Positions 52,971 through 63,800 of a stretch of DNA of 64,000 nucleotides are shown piece by piece (position 1 is the first letter of the stretch; each line of letters starts with the position of its first letter). The stretch is from Neodiprion pinetum (Eukaryota; Arthropoda; Insecta; Hymenoptera; Diprionidae). Location of the stretch: contig NC_060234.1 in NCBI RefSeq assembly GCF_021155775.2, forward strand, positions 3,782,001 to 3,846,000, given 5' to 3'. Below the pieces are notes generated by a model, which was not told the DNA's origin, ran no database searches, and was given only the letters and a program-made list of their open reading frames with translations. A program made the translations under genes and the position numbers.

Positions 52971-53502
52971 ATTCGATAAAAAATCGAAGAAAAATTAAAC
53001 GTAAAATTCGCTTTTAGTCTTATTCTTATTTTTCACGGACGTAGAAAGAAAATAGAAAATAAAACAAAAGGTCAGAATTCAATTCTTCTCCCGAGAAACA
53101 ACAAGAATTATATCGCGTCACATGCGACACGGGTATTTTTGAGTATCAAGTAACAAGATTTTTCATAACATGCGTGTAAATATAATAAAGAATTTTTTGT
53201 CTAGGCATGACAAAAAATATATTAAGACTCACGCGTGTTGTAAAAATTAACTAACGTATGAAAGTAATAATAAACCACGTTAATTCACGCAACGGTATGA
53301 TAATTAAAACGAAATCACGTCGACGCGACGGTGCCGATGAATTGCAAACAAAAGTTGAATTCGTATCATAGTGTTGATTGGTATTACACGATCAATGGGA
53401 TGTAAGCGTAATGATAACAATGACAATGATAATGACCGAAGTTTCGACTGCTCGAAAATGTTTTATCGACGTAATCCTCAAATGCACGACACGACTATAA
53501 AA

Positions 53503-53554
53503 TAATAATAATAACAATAACAACAACAACAACAATAATAATAATAATAATAAT
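53503..53554 (+). repeat. (AAT/AAC)n microsatellite
   Basis: Compound AAT, AAC, AAT array. Confidence 0.9.
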
Positions 53555-54439
53555 GAAACGAACGGATGGTTTTAACATTCAGTCCTGTGTTGCATAATGA
53601 ATCGTTTTGTTTTGCTTTTGGAGATAAGATCGACATGACTAGAGAATTTACGGAAATACAAAAAAAAAAATTCTAATACAGCTGAATTGACCGTCAATAT
53701 CGCGGTTTCTCATTATCTTAATTGTTACAGCATAATCGTTAGATTTCATTTAGTTCTTTTCTTAGCTATAACAATTGATACAGAGTACGTAAGGTATACA
53801 TATTACATTCGAATAGCATGCTGAGAATTTAATCGTAAAAATATGTACATCAATTTGACGCGGATATCGGTTGAATTTCGTTTACCGTTTCCTCGTATTT
53901 ACATATAAACGGATAGATTAATTATTTCTTTGTGTACTACTATCAGATTTTTCAAACTTATCGTACGCTGAAAATTTCCCAATCCGTGGGTAAAATTTAT
54001 ATTCAATGTCAGCAGAATATTTCACAGGTATTATTAAAGGTGAGCTGCACGATCCGCGATTCAAAATATAAATTGCAATTCTCAATAATACGTTTTTTTT
54101 TCCAGTTATTAAGTATCACCTTAGTTCATTTTTTTTTTTTTTTTTGTTTGTTTTTTTTTGTTTCTTTTTTTCTCCACACATTTTGACTATTATTCTTATA
54201 ACCGTTATTGGTTAATGTTATTATAATTGTTATTATCGTACAAATTTTCAATGTATAATACACGTATGATAATCTAAACGCCCTATGTTATCTAGTATTG
54301 CATTTGATTGTTGACACGCAGGGCTTAATCGTCATTTTCATGATGAAGAAAAAAAAATTATCTACTCTTATTATTGAAATTGGAAGAAACGGTTTTGATT
54401 ATTTGCGCCAAGCCTTTTCCACGCTTTCGATATTGTATC

Positions 54440-54520
54440 AATAATAATAATAATAACAACAACAGCAACAATAATAACAATAATAATAATAATAATAATA
54501 TCAATAATAATAATAATAAT
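54440..54520 (+). repeat. (AAT/AAC)n microsatellite
   Basis: Compound AAT/AAC array. Its translation as poly-Asn is an artefact of the repeat. Confidence 0.9.
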
Positions 54521-55249
54521 GTATTGTTTTCGTGTAGTAAATTATTTACAGCTTAATATTTACAATTCGGTATTATCGAAAACATATTTTCGGTTATCTT
54601 TTTTTTTTATTTCCTCTTTCGTTATTCTTCACCTCGGTTTCCGATACGAAATTTACAGATAAAACGGACAAGGATATCGAAATTACAATGAAAATAAATC
54701 GACTATGGATTATTTTAAACAAGCTCTTGTACATTTTCAAATAAACAAGTGTTTTGGGACTGAACGTTTCATCTTCATTTTCTTTTTCTCGGTAGAGTTT
54801 TTACTCTCGATTAAAACTATAACTGACAATAATTGCAAGAACAGTAAACTGAAGAGGTAATTTTTTGGATCGGGGAAAATATTATTGAGCAATATTAGTC
54901 GAATAGAAATAAAAAGAAAAAAAATAAATACAGACTTTTCGGTAAAAATCGTAATTATTGCATCGGTATCTCGGCATCCATTCGACGAATTATTGCCAAA
55001 TTATTGATAAATGGTAAGAATCATAACGGTATAGTAACAACGATCGATATTATAATTCCCACATAGAATTACACGTATTTTATCTAAAAAATGAAATAAT
55101 CGATATTACGTATTGCTATTACATTAGAATCAATTGTATCATTGTACTCGTATAATTACTTCGCTTAATCGTTAAGTATATTCCGTAATATCACTTTTGA
55201 GTATTTCCCAAATTTTTTTTTTTTTTCTCTTTTCTCTCCTTCTCTCTTT

Positions 55250-55325
55250 CTCTTCTTCTTCTTCTTCTTCTTCTTCTTCTTTTTCTTGTTCTTCTTCTCG
55301 TTTCCACTCCGTTTCTTCTTCTTGT
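55250..55325 (+). repeat. (TTC)n microsatellite
   Basis: Interrupted TTC/CTT array within a longer pyrimidine tract (about 55208-55325). Confidence 0.9.
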
Positions 55326-56180
55326 TGTTACCGTTGATACAATAACGAATAGCCGAAAGAGACGAAATATTATTAAACGATATTGAAAATCATGAATAAT
55401 TAATTGACGCGATGTAACGAACATTGAAAATATCATAATTCGAGTCTTAGGCCGTATCAACATAAATTTTATCACGCGCGAAGAACTTTCTCACAATCAG
55501 AGGGTAACGTATAATAAAAATATAACTGGAATCGTTGCCCCGCAAATATCCCCAGCTATTAAAAAGACAGTTCTGATAATAATGATAATAACAATTAATT
55601 AAAGCTTCAAAGTATCACTAGCCGCAAACGATTATCGATTAATACACCTCTTGTTTTTTTTTTGTTGTTTTTTTTTTTTTTTTCGTATTCATATAACATG
55701 CACGTACCATGTACACATGCTTTAAATGTGTTGATAACACAAACTATCGCATATTATGGTACAGAACGTCTAACGAATGCATAAGGGAATAAAATGCCAA
55801 TCAGTTTCATTAAAAATCTCTCAATCCCTCATTTTCGTTCCTCTCTGCACACAAGTAATAAATAATCTTCTTATTTTACTGTACATAAAAAATATATCGT
55901 AAAACCCTTATGACATTCGGCTTTGTCAGACGCATCGAATTTCCACACTCTCATATTCATCGGCCAGATAAATGAATTTTGTTGATTCGAAATAATGATT
56001 GACAAAAATACGTGGCGATAATTAATTTTTTTCTTTTTTTCTTTTCATCTTCCCCTTCTTTGATTTGGTGTAAATAGCTGCGAAGCGGTTCGCTTAAGCC
56101 TAAACTTTGGCAATAGAATATATGGTGCATTCGTATCGTGTCGTTATTGTTATTGTTAACTATTATTATGTCGTGATATA

Positions 56181-56216
56181 TGATATATACATATACATAT
56201 ATATATATATATATCG
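56181..56216 (+). repeat. (TA)n-rich microsatellite
   Basis: ATATACATATACATATATAT-type array. Confidence 0.85.
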
Positions 56217-56401
56217 TTATCCCGTGTATCGTTACATCTATCATAAATACATTTACATACATATTATATGTTATATTATATTTTATATCATATCATACAT
56301 TCGTCTCTCATATATATTTGTGTACATAGATGACTATTCATATTATTGTGTATAAGATAAACATTGCAAACATTAATTTGGCAGAATTTTAGGAGTCGTT
56401 T

Positions 56402-56407
56402 TTTATT
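56402..56407 (-). terminator. Candidate proximal polyadenylation signal of Octbeta1R
   Basis: AATAAA on the minus strand, 57 nt downstream of the TGA of the terminal exon. It is close enough to give a short 3'UTR. Further AATAAA strings occur repeatedly down to about 48500, so longer 3'UTRs are possible. Confidence 0.3.
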
Positions 56408-56463
56408 TTTTGGTTTGTTCATGGGACGAGCGAAGTGACTTAAAACCTAAATTTTGTCTCATC

Positions 56464-56554
56464 TCAAAGACTGCTTCCAAATTCGCTCGATCTTCTCCCA
56501 TCGTTGTGCCTCATGTAGGTCTCAGAGTAGATGCTCTTTGTCCGATCATCGTAC
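56464..56554 (-). CDS. Octbeta1R: Octopamine receptor beta-1R, terminal coding exon (C-tail)
   Basis: A 91-bp exon. The acceptor is CTCTTTTATTCCCAG followed by G at 56554, which completes the Arg codon (AG+G) left open by the donor at 59560. It adds 29 residues: YDDRTKSIYSETYMR, then HNDGRRSSEFGSSL, then TGA at 56466-56464. The start of this tail resembles the Drosophila Octbeta1R C-terminus as I remember it (Arg-Tyr-Asp, Arg-x-Lys-Ser, Tyr-Ser-Glu-Ser/Thr-Tyr). It carries a PKA-like RRSS and ends in Ser-Ser-Leu, the class I PDZ ligand pattern. The implied intron is 3005 bp (59559 to 56555). An AATAAA on the same strand lies 57 nt after the stop. Phase, splice sites and tail similarity agree; no transcript evidence is available. 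Confidence 0.82.
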
Positions 56555-56962
56555 CTGGGAATAAAAGAGATATGGAAACCCCGGTGAAACTTTTAAAAAT
56601 TAAACAATGATAATAATATAGTGATCGCGGACATCCGCCATTCAGAGGGGAGGAAAACAGCTTGGTAAATTATCCATTTCCTTTCGAAATTCGAATCGAT
56701 AAAGGAAACTGAAGACGTAAATAAGGACACGTAGGAAAAATAACCGAACTATTTGATAGGTATATTATATGAGGCATTCCACACCAAACTGACCTACTTA
56801 TGACTCTCGGTGTCGGTAATTTTCTTTATTTTTAAGTATGACGTAGAGTTGTCGGAAAAAAAAATATATAAATTAAAATCTTTCTTCAGGTTTCTTGTTT
56901 CATTGGCTTCGTTTTTACTTCTCCCAAAAACACGAAAACCCAATTTTCGGTTGAACAGCAAT

Positions 56963-57210
56963 TTGTTACGAATGAAAATTTTGCAGACCGAGATGGAAGA
57001 GGGAAAGACTTTGGTTCATCAGCTGAAGGCAAAACAAGTAATTGAAACGTGGGAAAAAAAAAAAAACTGCAAGATACAAATTTTTATTTTTGAAATTTAC
57101 ATTTAATTCGATTTTTCACATTTATTAATTACTTGTTTCGCCCGTAGCTCCCAAAGCAAAAGCTTGCCCATTTTCATCTTAGTCTCGAAATTTTCGTTTC
57201 GCAATACAGA
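56963..57210. mobile_element. Inverted-repeat element in the Octbeta1R intron
   Basis: Arms about 56963-57050 and 57115-57210 pair through ACGAATGAAAATTTTG / CGAAATTTTCGTTTCG, AAAGACTTTGG / CCAAAGCAAAAG and AAACAAGTAATT / AATTACTTGTTT. Arms are diverged, about 75-80% by eye. Confidence 0.55.
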
Positions 57211-58009
57211 ATTCATGAGAAGAATTCAAAGGCAATCGATCAGGGCTATCACTTCGAAAATTGTGTGTTTTGTTATTTTTTTTCTGAATCTCTGAATCTG
57301 AAACTCGGTGAAAGATTATTTTATCTTTTTTTTTTTGTACACTTTACGCCGTACTTGATAAATAAAATCGCCGTCAGACGTAGGTCACGGTTTGGGGTGA
57401 ACTGTCCCGTATATATTTGGTAATGATCTACTTGATTCTCATATACTTGGACAAAATTACTGTGCTGCTGACGGGAAACACAATATCTCTCTCTACGGAG
57501 TGTGAGATTGCCCGGATTCTTGGATCCGGTTGGTAGCTTTGCGTACATTTGTATTTGTGTAGCCTGAGCTTTTCATTGTGTGTTGTTGGGGAAAAAGCTC
57601 CATGTGATACGTTGGCTTATAGCTTCACCAGCCAAGTTATCGTGAATTATTCAGAAGCAATCGCATGCTCTACACACGTGTACGTACACAGAGAATACAG
57701 AAGAAACTTTTCAAACAAACAAAGTTTATTCGCGGTGTGTTGAGAAATGAGGAAAACGTTACTTGCTGTTATGTAATACATGGGTATATGTTATCCGCAA
57801 AGTACAAGAAAAGTGGCGTGAATTTGTCAGGGATGTAACATTTTCACATTTCCGGCACATTTCAAAGTTTTTCATTATTCGTGTAACGTATAATTTTGCG
57901 AACGGAAATTGGATAAGGGGATTGGAATTTTTAAAACACCTAAGCCACGAAAATGTCAGAGCTGCGAAACGGACACAGGTGAGTTTTCGAAATTAATTTT
58001 TTGCCACGT

Positions 58010-58420
58010 GTCAGATAACGAGGATGTCAACGAACGGGAAGTCAGGTGATGCTATATCATATTCGTTTCTTGAAGATGCTCAAAGTTGATCAAAAATTTT
58101 CAAATCACTGGAAATCACGTGTCGAGTTACTTGAGGTCAATTGAAATGATTAAGAATTGTGGGAATGTGAGTGAAATCTTGAATTACTCAAACCAATGTT
58201 CAATCATATTATATCACTAGAAAAAGTCATTTAATATCAGTCAAAGTCACGTGGATCAGGTTAGAAAACTCTGAAATTACTCGATGTTATTCAAATTCAT
58301 ATGAAGTCATTTTGAAGTCAGTTAAGATCGGTTCAAGTTTTTAAAATTCATTCCAAGTCACTCGAAACTTTGCAAAGTCACTCGAAGCCAACTAATTTCG
58401 GTTGAACTTAAAAGTAATAT
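58010..58420. repeat. Degenerate short-period repeat (AAGTCACTxGAA type)
   Basis: The words AAGTCAC, GAAGTCA, CACTCGAA and TCAATT recur about every 10-20 bases, for example AAGTCACTCGAAACTTTGC followed by AAAGTCACTCGAAGCC. It is cryptic simple sequence in the Octbeta1R intron. Confidence 0.5.
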
Positions 58421-59559
58421 GAATTAATGTCAATTCCTTCGAATTCGTACGAATATGTAAGCCAAAAAAAAAAAAATTATCATCCTCTCATTAAAAGGCT
58501 GAGACAAATCGATGTAGAACATCGTCCGACTTCCAAAAAAATAGTTAACGAGCGAATAAATCGTCAACGTGCAGGAGATCAAGAATGCCAAAATATCAGT
58601 AACATGCGCTAAATAAATTCGTATCTTTATACATAAATATTACTACAAAGAAAAATCACATTTAACGATAAGTAACGTGTAGAAAAGATACTTGCAAGCA
58701 GATAATACGTACATTTGGTAGATTGCTGGGTTAATTTCCATGTTAGAAGCTGAATAAAGTATAAATGAAAAAGAATATCATTCATTTTTTTGTAAGACGT
58801 TGTTTCACGGTAAAAGTATATACGTATAGCTTATAAATGAGATCAGTGCTTGAATTGGTTCAGATCGTCGTGTTATTTACAGTGAAACGGATAAGTGTAG
58901 ATTCGAAGTAAAGCAAAATATAAAAGCTATGAAAAATTGTAACAATATATTTTGCATACGTAATTCTCTGCGAGACGAAAAAATCTCCTATGAAACTATA
59001 GATGCATGTTTGAACATAGTCTATATGCGCACACTGCAGGAGCCAATGCTAGTATCAGCTGTTTTATTCACCACCTTCCACTACTACTCGTCAATCAACA
59101 AAGAGAGTGTATAAAGTGCATGCAAAATCTGCAAAGCTGCTCGTAATACGTTAAGGAAGACTCGAAACCCAATCCATGAAGTTGTTGCGAAGTAGCGTCC
59201 CGTTTGTCGAGGTCAATGATCACGAAGCGAATCCTTTGAGGAACTGCCTAGTGGTACAAAAAGTTTATCCAGTCCTGCAAACAAGCAGCGAAGCAAATGA
59301 ACGTGATTTTGTCGAAGTACCGAAAGGTTTGATCAAAATGAGCCTGAGAGATGTTACGCCGATGGAAAGCATGTCCTTGATTTGGGTCTGGAGTCGTTCT
59401 ATCCAACGGTGCAAAAAGTCGCGAGATAAGCACTGAGATGTAAGTGTAAGAAAGAAGCATAATGCGGCACTGTATACAATAGACGACAATAGTTGAAGCG
59501 AATTGAAGTTAAGTGAAGTGTGAGACTTTCGTACCTCTTTCGATCAGACCATATCGTAC

Positions 59560-60788
59560 CTGAGGGAAGGCCGTCGAACGTCGAGCGCATCAAGATCGGA
59601 CGGTTCCCGCCTGCACAGAGAGCAGAATGCGCACTGAAGTGTGTTTCTGAAAGCCTCCCGAAAATCGCGGTTGAAGTACGCGTAAATCAGAGGATTCAGG
59701 GCCGAGTTGGTGTAACCGATCCAGAATAGGATGGCGATCACGATGTCCGGACAGTAGCAGGTCGGCCCGCAGAGACTCATCGTGACGTACCACAGGAAGA
59801 ACGGCAACCAGCAGAGTATAAAGGTCCCCATTATTATGCCCAGCGTCCTGGCAGCCTTGTGCTCTCGTTTCATTTTTATCATGTTCTTGTCCTTCGTCGG
59901 CGTGTGAAGGTGGTCCGTGTTTATCTCGTTCAGAGTCAGGGTCTTGGACGAACCGGCTCTGTTCAGTTCCCCGTTCAAGTTGTTCAGGGTGTTCATGTTG
60001 TTCAAGTCCTTGCTCGGTCTGTGACTGAGGAGCATGGCGTTACCCATGCGGTTGTGCATCTGCTTCTCCTGCCTGTTGGCCTCCTTGAATATCGCGTAGT
60101 ACGTCAGGGTCATTATGGTGCAGGGTATCCAGAACGATATACTCGACGACAGGATGGCGTATACCTTGTTAACCTTGAACTCGCATAGCTCAGGAAACTC
60201 CCGTCTGTACTTGCTGTTCTCCTCGGTAGTGTACCACTCGTTGAGTATGGGTAGGAACGATATTATCGCCGGAGAGAGCCAGCAGGCTAGCAGCATGTAG
60301 GCCACCACCCTCTTCGTCATGTTTATCGGGTACTTTAGCGGCCTTACTATCGCGTAGTAGCGATCCACCGATATACACATTAAATGCAGTATCGAACTCG
60401 TGCTGAAGTAAACGTCCAGCGAGTTCCAAACGTCGCACATGAAGTAGCCGAACACCCAACGCCCCGTGACCTGGACACTGGCATTGAACGTCATTGCGAA
60501 CATGGCCACCAGCATGTCGGCCAAGGCCAGAGAGACGACGAAGTAGTTCGTTATTATCCTCAGCTTCCGGTGCCGCATTACCGACACCATTACCAGGAGG
60601 TTCCCGAACACCGCCGTTATGATTATCGACCCGAGGACGCAGCCTATCAGGATGGATTTTGACATCTTGGACCATTCCTCGTCCTCGACGTATGTTATGT
60701 TCCCGGATGGATCCTCCGTCGAAAGTCCGCTTATCGATGTTATGTCCGATGTTGAAACTACCTCCATTGGCTCCACCGTCGAAGCCAT
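59560..60788 (-). CDS. Octbeta1R: Octopamine receptor beta-1R, main coding exon (TM1-TM7)
   Basis: Class A amine GPCR, expected to couple octopamine to Gs and cAMP. The start is ATG at 60788-60786 in a good context (A at -3, G at +4). Residues seen: N-glycosylation site NIT at 30-32; TM1 about 45-67 with GN (63); TM2 with LALAD (D91); C118 and C202, the likely disulfide; the amine-binding Asp D125 (3.32) in WNSLDVYF; DRY 142-144; TM5 Ser 214, 215 and 218 before P222; long loop 3 about 240-312; CWLPFF 326-331; NPLIY 365-369; helix 8 and tail Cys 386, 389 and 392; RRPS (405-408), a PKA-type site. Loop 3 motifs SSKTLTL and HTPTKDK match Drosophila Octbeta1R as I recall it. The frame stays open to a stop at 59546-59544 (414 residues, ending RYDMV), but a strong donor AG|GTACGA lies at 59560/59559 and a matching downstream exon exists, giving about 439 residues. 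Confidence 0.95.
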
Positions 60789-60830
60789 CTTCGGACGTTT
60801 TCAGCGACTCTTTTCCGGTTCCAACAGTTT

Positions 60831-60875
60831 CTAAGTCACCGAGGATCCAACGATACGCAATGCGATTTCCTTCAT
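60831..60875 (-). promoter_or_regulatory. Upstream ORF in the probable 5'UTR of Octbeta1R
   Basis: ATG at 60875-60873 opens a 14-codon frame that ends with TAG at 60833-60831, 42 nt before the receptor ATG. A second upstream ATG at 60882-60880 opens a frame that overlaps the receptor start and stays open, out of frame, to 60190. If transcription starts upstream of 60882, both would be expected to lower initiation at the receptor ATG. The transcription start site is unknown. Confidence 0.4.
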
Positions 60876-60882
60876 GTTTCAT

Positions 60883-63800
60883 AAACGAGCGATAATCTCC
60901 GTTCTTATTGAAGGTACTCGAGAAACGAATCGATCGGCTTGCGAATCGTTTCAATTTTGGAAAAAAAAAACTGCTTCTAAAGTATTCTGTTTTTATATTT
61001 TCACCTGCTCATTAATATACTGAGAGAAAACCAGCTTCGGCCCACTCTTCAGAGATCCCTCTGATGTCCTTCAACTTTTCACCTCACTCTTCTGGCAAAA
61101 ATTTTTATAACCCCTCCGCCCGCTTTTTGCCAACGTTTGTTAACTTTGCCTTCTCTGTGTTGTCCCTGATGCGACTCTGGAAAAAGAAAACAAACACAGA
61201 CTTCAGTATAGAATCAACCATCACCTTTACCTTTCAAATACGCTTCCTTTCAGTGATGGGAACGTAACATGTATTTACTCATCGTTTACAGGGCTCCGCA
61301 ATTCCCTCAACTTACTCTTTTCAGATCAACTTAAGATCAAGGTTTCAATCACTCTTTACGGTCTTATGGTTTACGAGCAGAGGAAACAAAATTTCTTATA
61401 TTTATTCATGTATACCTACACGTTTCAACCAACGCCGTACTAATGATTAGAATCTGGATCGGGAAAAAATTTACTCTCACTGGCAAAAACGCGACCAAAG
61501 GATTGACAAGTCAGTTTCACAGTACGCAGAAATCAATTTAGGACTTGGCATCTGATATTTAAAAAGTAGCTAGTATCATATCCCAGCACCGAATCTATAT
61601 TGGCGATTACGTTCGAGAGTAAAAAGAACCAAGAGTAACCCTTCATCCATCATCTCATGATCATTTCCCAATACTGGATCCAGATCGACGATTACCTTTG
61701 AGAATAAAAAGAACCAAACGTCACCTTTCGATAATGAACTCCTCAGTGAAAATGAGATCAATTCGTTGATTGAAACTCCAGTGAACTAAGAGAGTGAAAA
61801 GTTATCTACCATCAGTTGCTTTCAAGAAATTGACGCAGGCAGCTGAACTATATTCGTTTGAAAAACTTCAACTATTTATTGTTACTGCAGGAAGACAACA
61901 CATAATTGAAACAGACTCGTTGATGAGATTCTCAGTCTCCAATCTCCCGAAAAAAAACCCAATTCACAATGGCCAACTAGAATTAGAGTTTAAGTGACAA
62001 CAAGACGCGCATCGGAGTTGAATCGATCGAGTCTGAAGAACGTAAAATTGTTTTTTGAGGATTTGATGTTTTCTCATTTCATTCCGAGACTTCTTACGTA
62101 AAAGATCTCATCGCGACGTCGTGATTGAAGTGGTTCAACTTGGCGACGCCTTTATTGGTTCATTTCCATGGTTACCGCAAGAGGATCAAAGACTTATTTA
62201 GGTTGTGTCTTGGGTAGAACGTGGCCGAGAGGAGATAAGAGGGCTTCACTGTGTAATTGAGGATCTTTGAAATGATCCTGACTAAACCTAATCACGTCAG
62301 GAATGTCGGAGATTCCACTCCAGGTGCACAAACTGCAATAATGAAGAGTGGAATTCAGGTGGATGTCGACGATCATATTCTGGGACGTCCGGCGTCTCGA
62401 CGAGCTTGCTTAAACGAAGGACCAGACAATAACTTCGTCTTCGAAGTATATTCAGGGCCGAGAAATTTCACCAACCATATATATATACGTATACGTATTA
62501 CAGACCTTCGATCCTCCTCTTCCTCCTCCTCCTTCTCCACAGGCAGCTGGGAGTAATAAACGATGAAAATTGAGAGCGCATGTCTAGAATTTCTCTCATA
62601 ATTTATACGCCCCCAAGCTTGGATCCGACCTTTTCTTACAGCAAATTTCAAATGTCTTCACCTGCCGTGTCAGCCGGTCACCCCATCAAAAATCCATTTC
62701 TTTCATCTCAAACTACACGGACGGTGACTCGACGTGAATCACATTATATTCCTAATCCAATCATCCTCTTGACATTCTGGTTCCCGGTATAATTTTGCAA
62801 AGAAATGACGGTCACGAATGAGGTTGTAAAAAATTTCGCAAGTTCTGAATTAATATGAGACATTGTCCGATACAATGATTAGCATTGTTTTTCACCACGA
62901 CGGAAAAGTCTTGAAGTAACTGTCAGTCGAATTGAGTTCGATCAATTTACGAACAAGGAGGCTTCTTGGGCGGATTGATCCAATGAAATTTAGACTCGTT
63001 CGGAATTCTTGCCCTTCGATATGCCGAATTTGAGCATAAGAAATGTCGGCTTTCACGTTTGTGTTATAGGTTAACTAAAAATTTTCAAAAAGGCACCGCC
63101 ATAATTATCGGGAATATTTCCTAACAGGTGGAAGACGATGCGATGCCTGGCCTTTTTATTCAGCGGTAGATAAAATTTCGGCGAAGGTCTTTGGCGGTTC
63201 TAACAAAGAAACTCGGCGTCGATGAAGCGCATTAATTTCCACGGCTCCCGAGCCAACTTTCATGAAATTGAATCACGTCGGGAATAATAAATCACAGGGT
63301 TTTAATTAAGTCATTATTCAGGAGGGGCGGGATGGGGGAAAAGGGATGGAAGTTCTCGCTGCTGCAGCCCGTTGCTGATGCTGGTATTTACTTAACTCAT
63401 CGAGGTTAAGAGGCTCCATTTGTTCAGTTCGGATCAGATCGAATTCATAAATTACTTATGAAGCATTCGGGCCCCGGATTTGATCCTCATCCCTTTCTGT
63501 TTAGTTCGAATTCTTCTTTATTTATTTTACTTCTTTTAATCTATCTTTAAGGTACAGGGAAAGTCTGTTAAAAGTGAAATTATTGTTTGCAGATCTTTTT
63601 TGTTCGCTCTTGTCGGATGAACGAAATTGCGATTCGAAATGGACTGAGAAGTGAGCATTCTTCTGCGAGGATGATGAATTATTCATCTCACATATAAAAA
63701 CAGACAAAACAATTTATCTGCGTTCCTAGCGAACGGTGCAAAAAATCGTGTGACGTACATGATGTGTGAATTTTATCACGAATTCATAAATAGGTGAAAA

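Larger units (their letters stand above)
47500..56463 (-). other. AT-rich, microsatellite-rich downstream region of Octbeta1R
   Basis: No coding sequence is recognised. The texture changes at about 47.5-48.4 kb from balanced DNA to AT-rich DNA full of TA, TAA/CAA, CA and TTC arrays and T or A runs. It resembles the 3' flank of the paralogous gene near 23-24.3 kb. It may be a long 3'UTR of Octbeta1R or plain intergenic DNA. Two TIR elements (49784-50039, 51076-51233) and a foldback (52436-52970) lie inside it. Confidence 0.35.
56555..59559 (-). other. Intron of Octbeta1R (3005 bp, phase 2)
   Basis: The donor is GTACGATATGG at 59559 downward and the acceptor is TTTATTCCCAG ending at 56555. It contains an inverted-repeat element (about 56963-57210) and a degenerate short-period repeat (about 58010-58420). 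If retained, translation continues only Tyr-Asp-Met-Val before TGA at 59546-59544. The open frame on plus at 59176-59436 has no recognisable domain. Confidence 0.75.

Noticed and set aside
54374..54556. Poly-asparagine ORF
   Set aside because: It is a translated AAT/AAC microsatellite.
55191..55475. Arg/Glu/Lys-rich minus-strand ORF
   Set aside because: It is a translated TTC microsatellite and pyrimidine tract.
59859..60834. Plus-strand open frames opposite Octbeta1R
   Set aside because: They are antisense shadows of the receptor exon, without motifs or independent start context.
60190..60954. 254-codon minus-strand frame overlapping Octbeta1R as a separate gene
   Set aside because: It overlaps receptor TM1-TM4 codons out of frame and has Gly/Arg-rich composition typical of a shadow frame in GC-rich coding DNA. 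It is kept only as a possible overlapping uORF.
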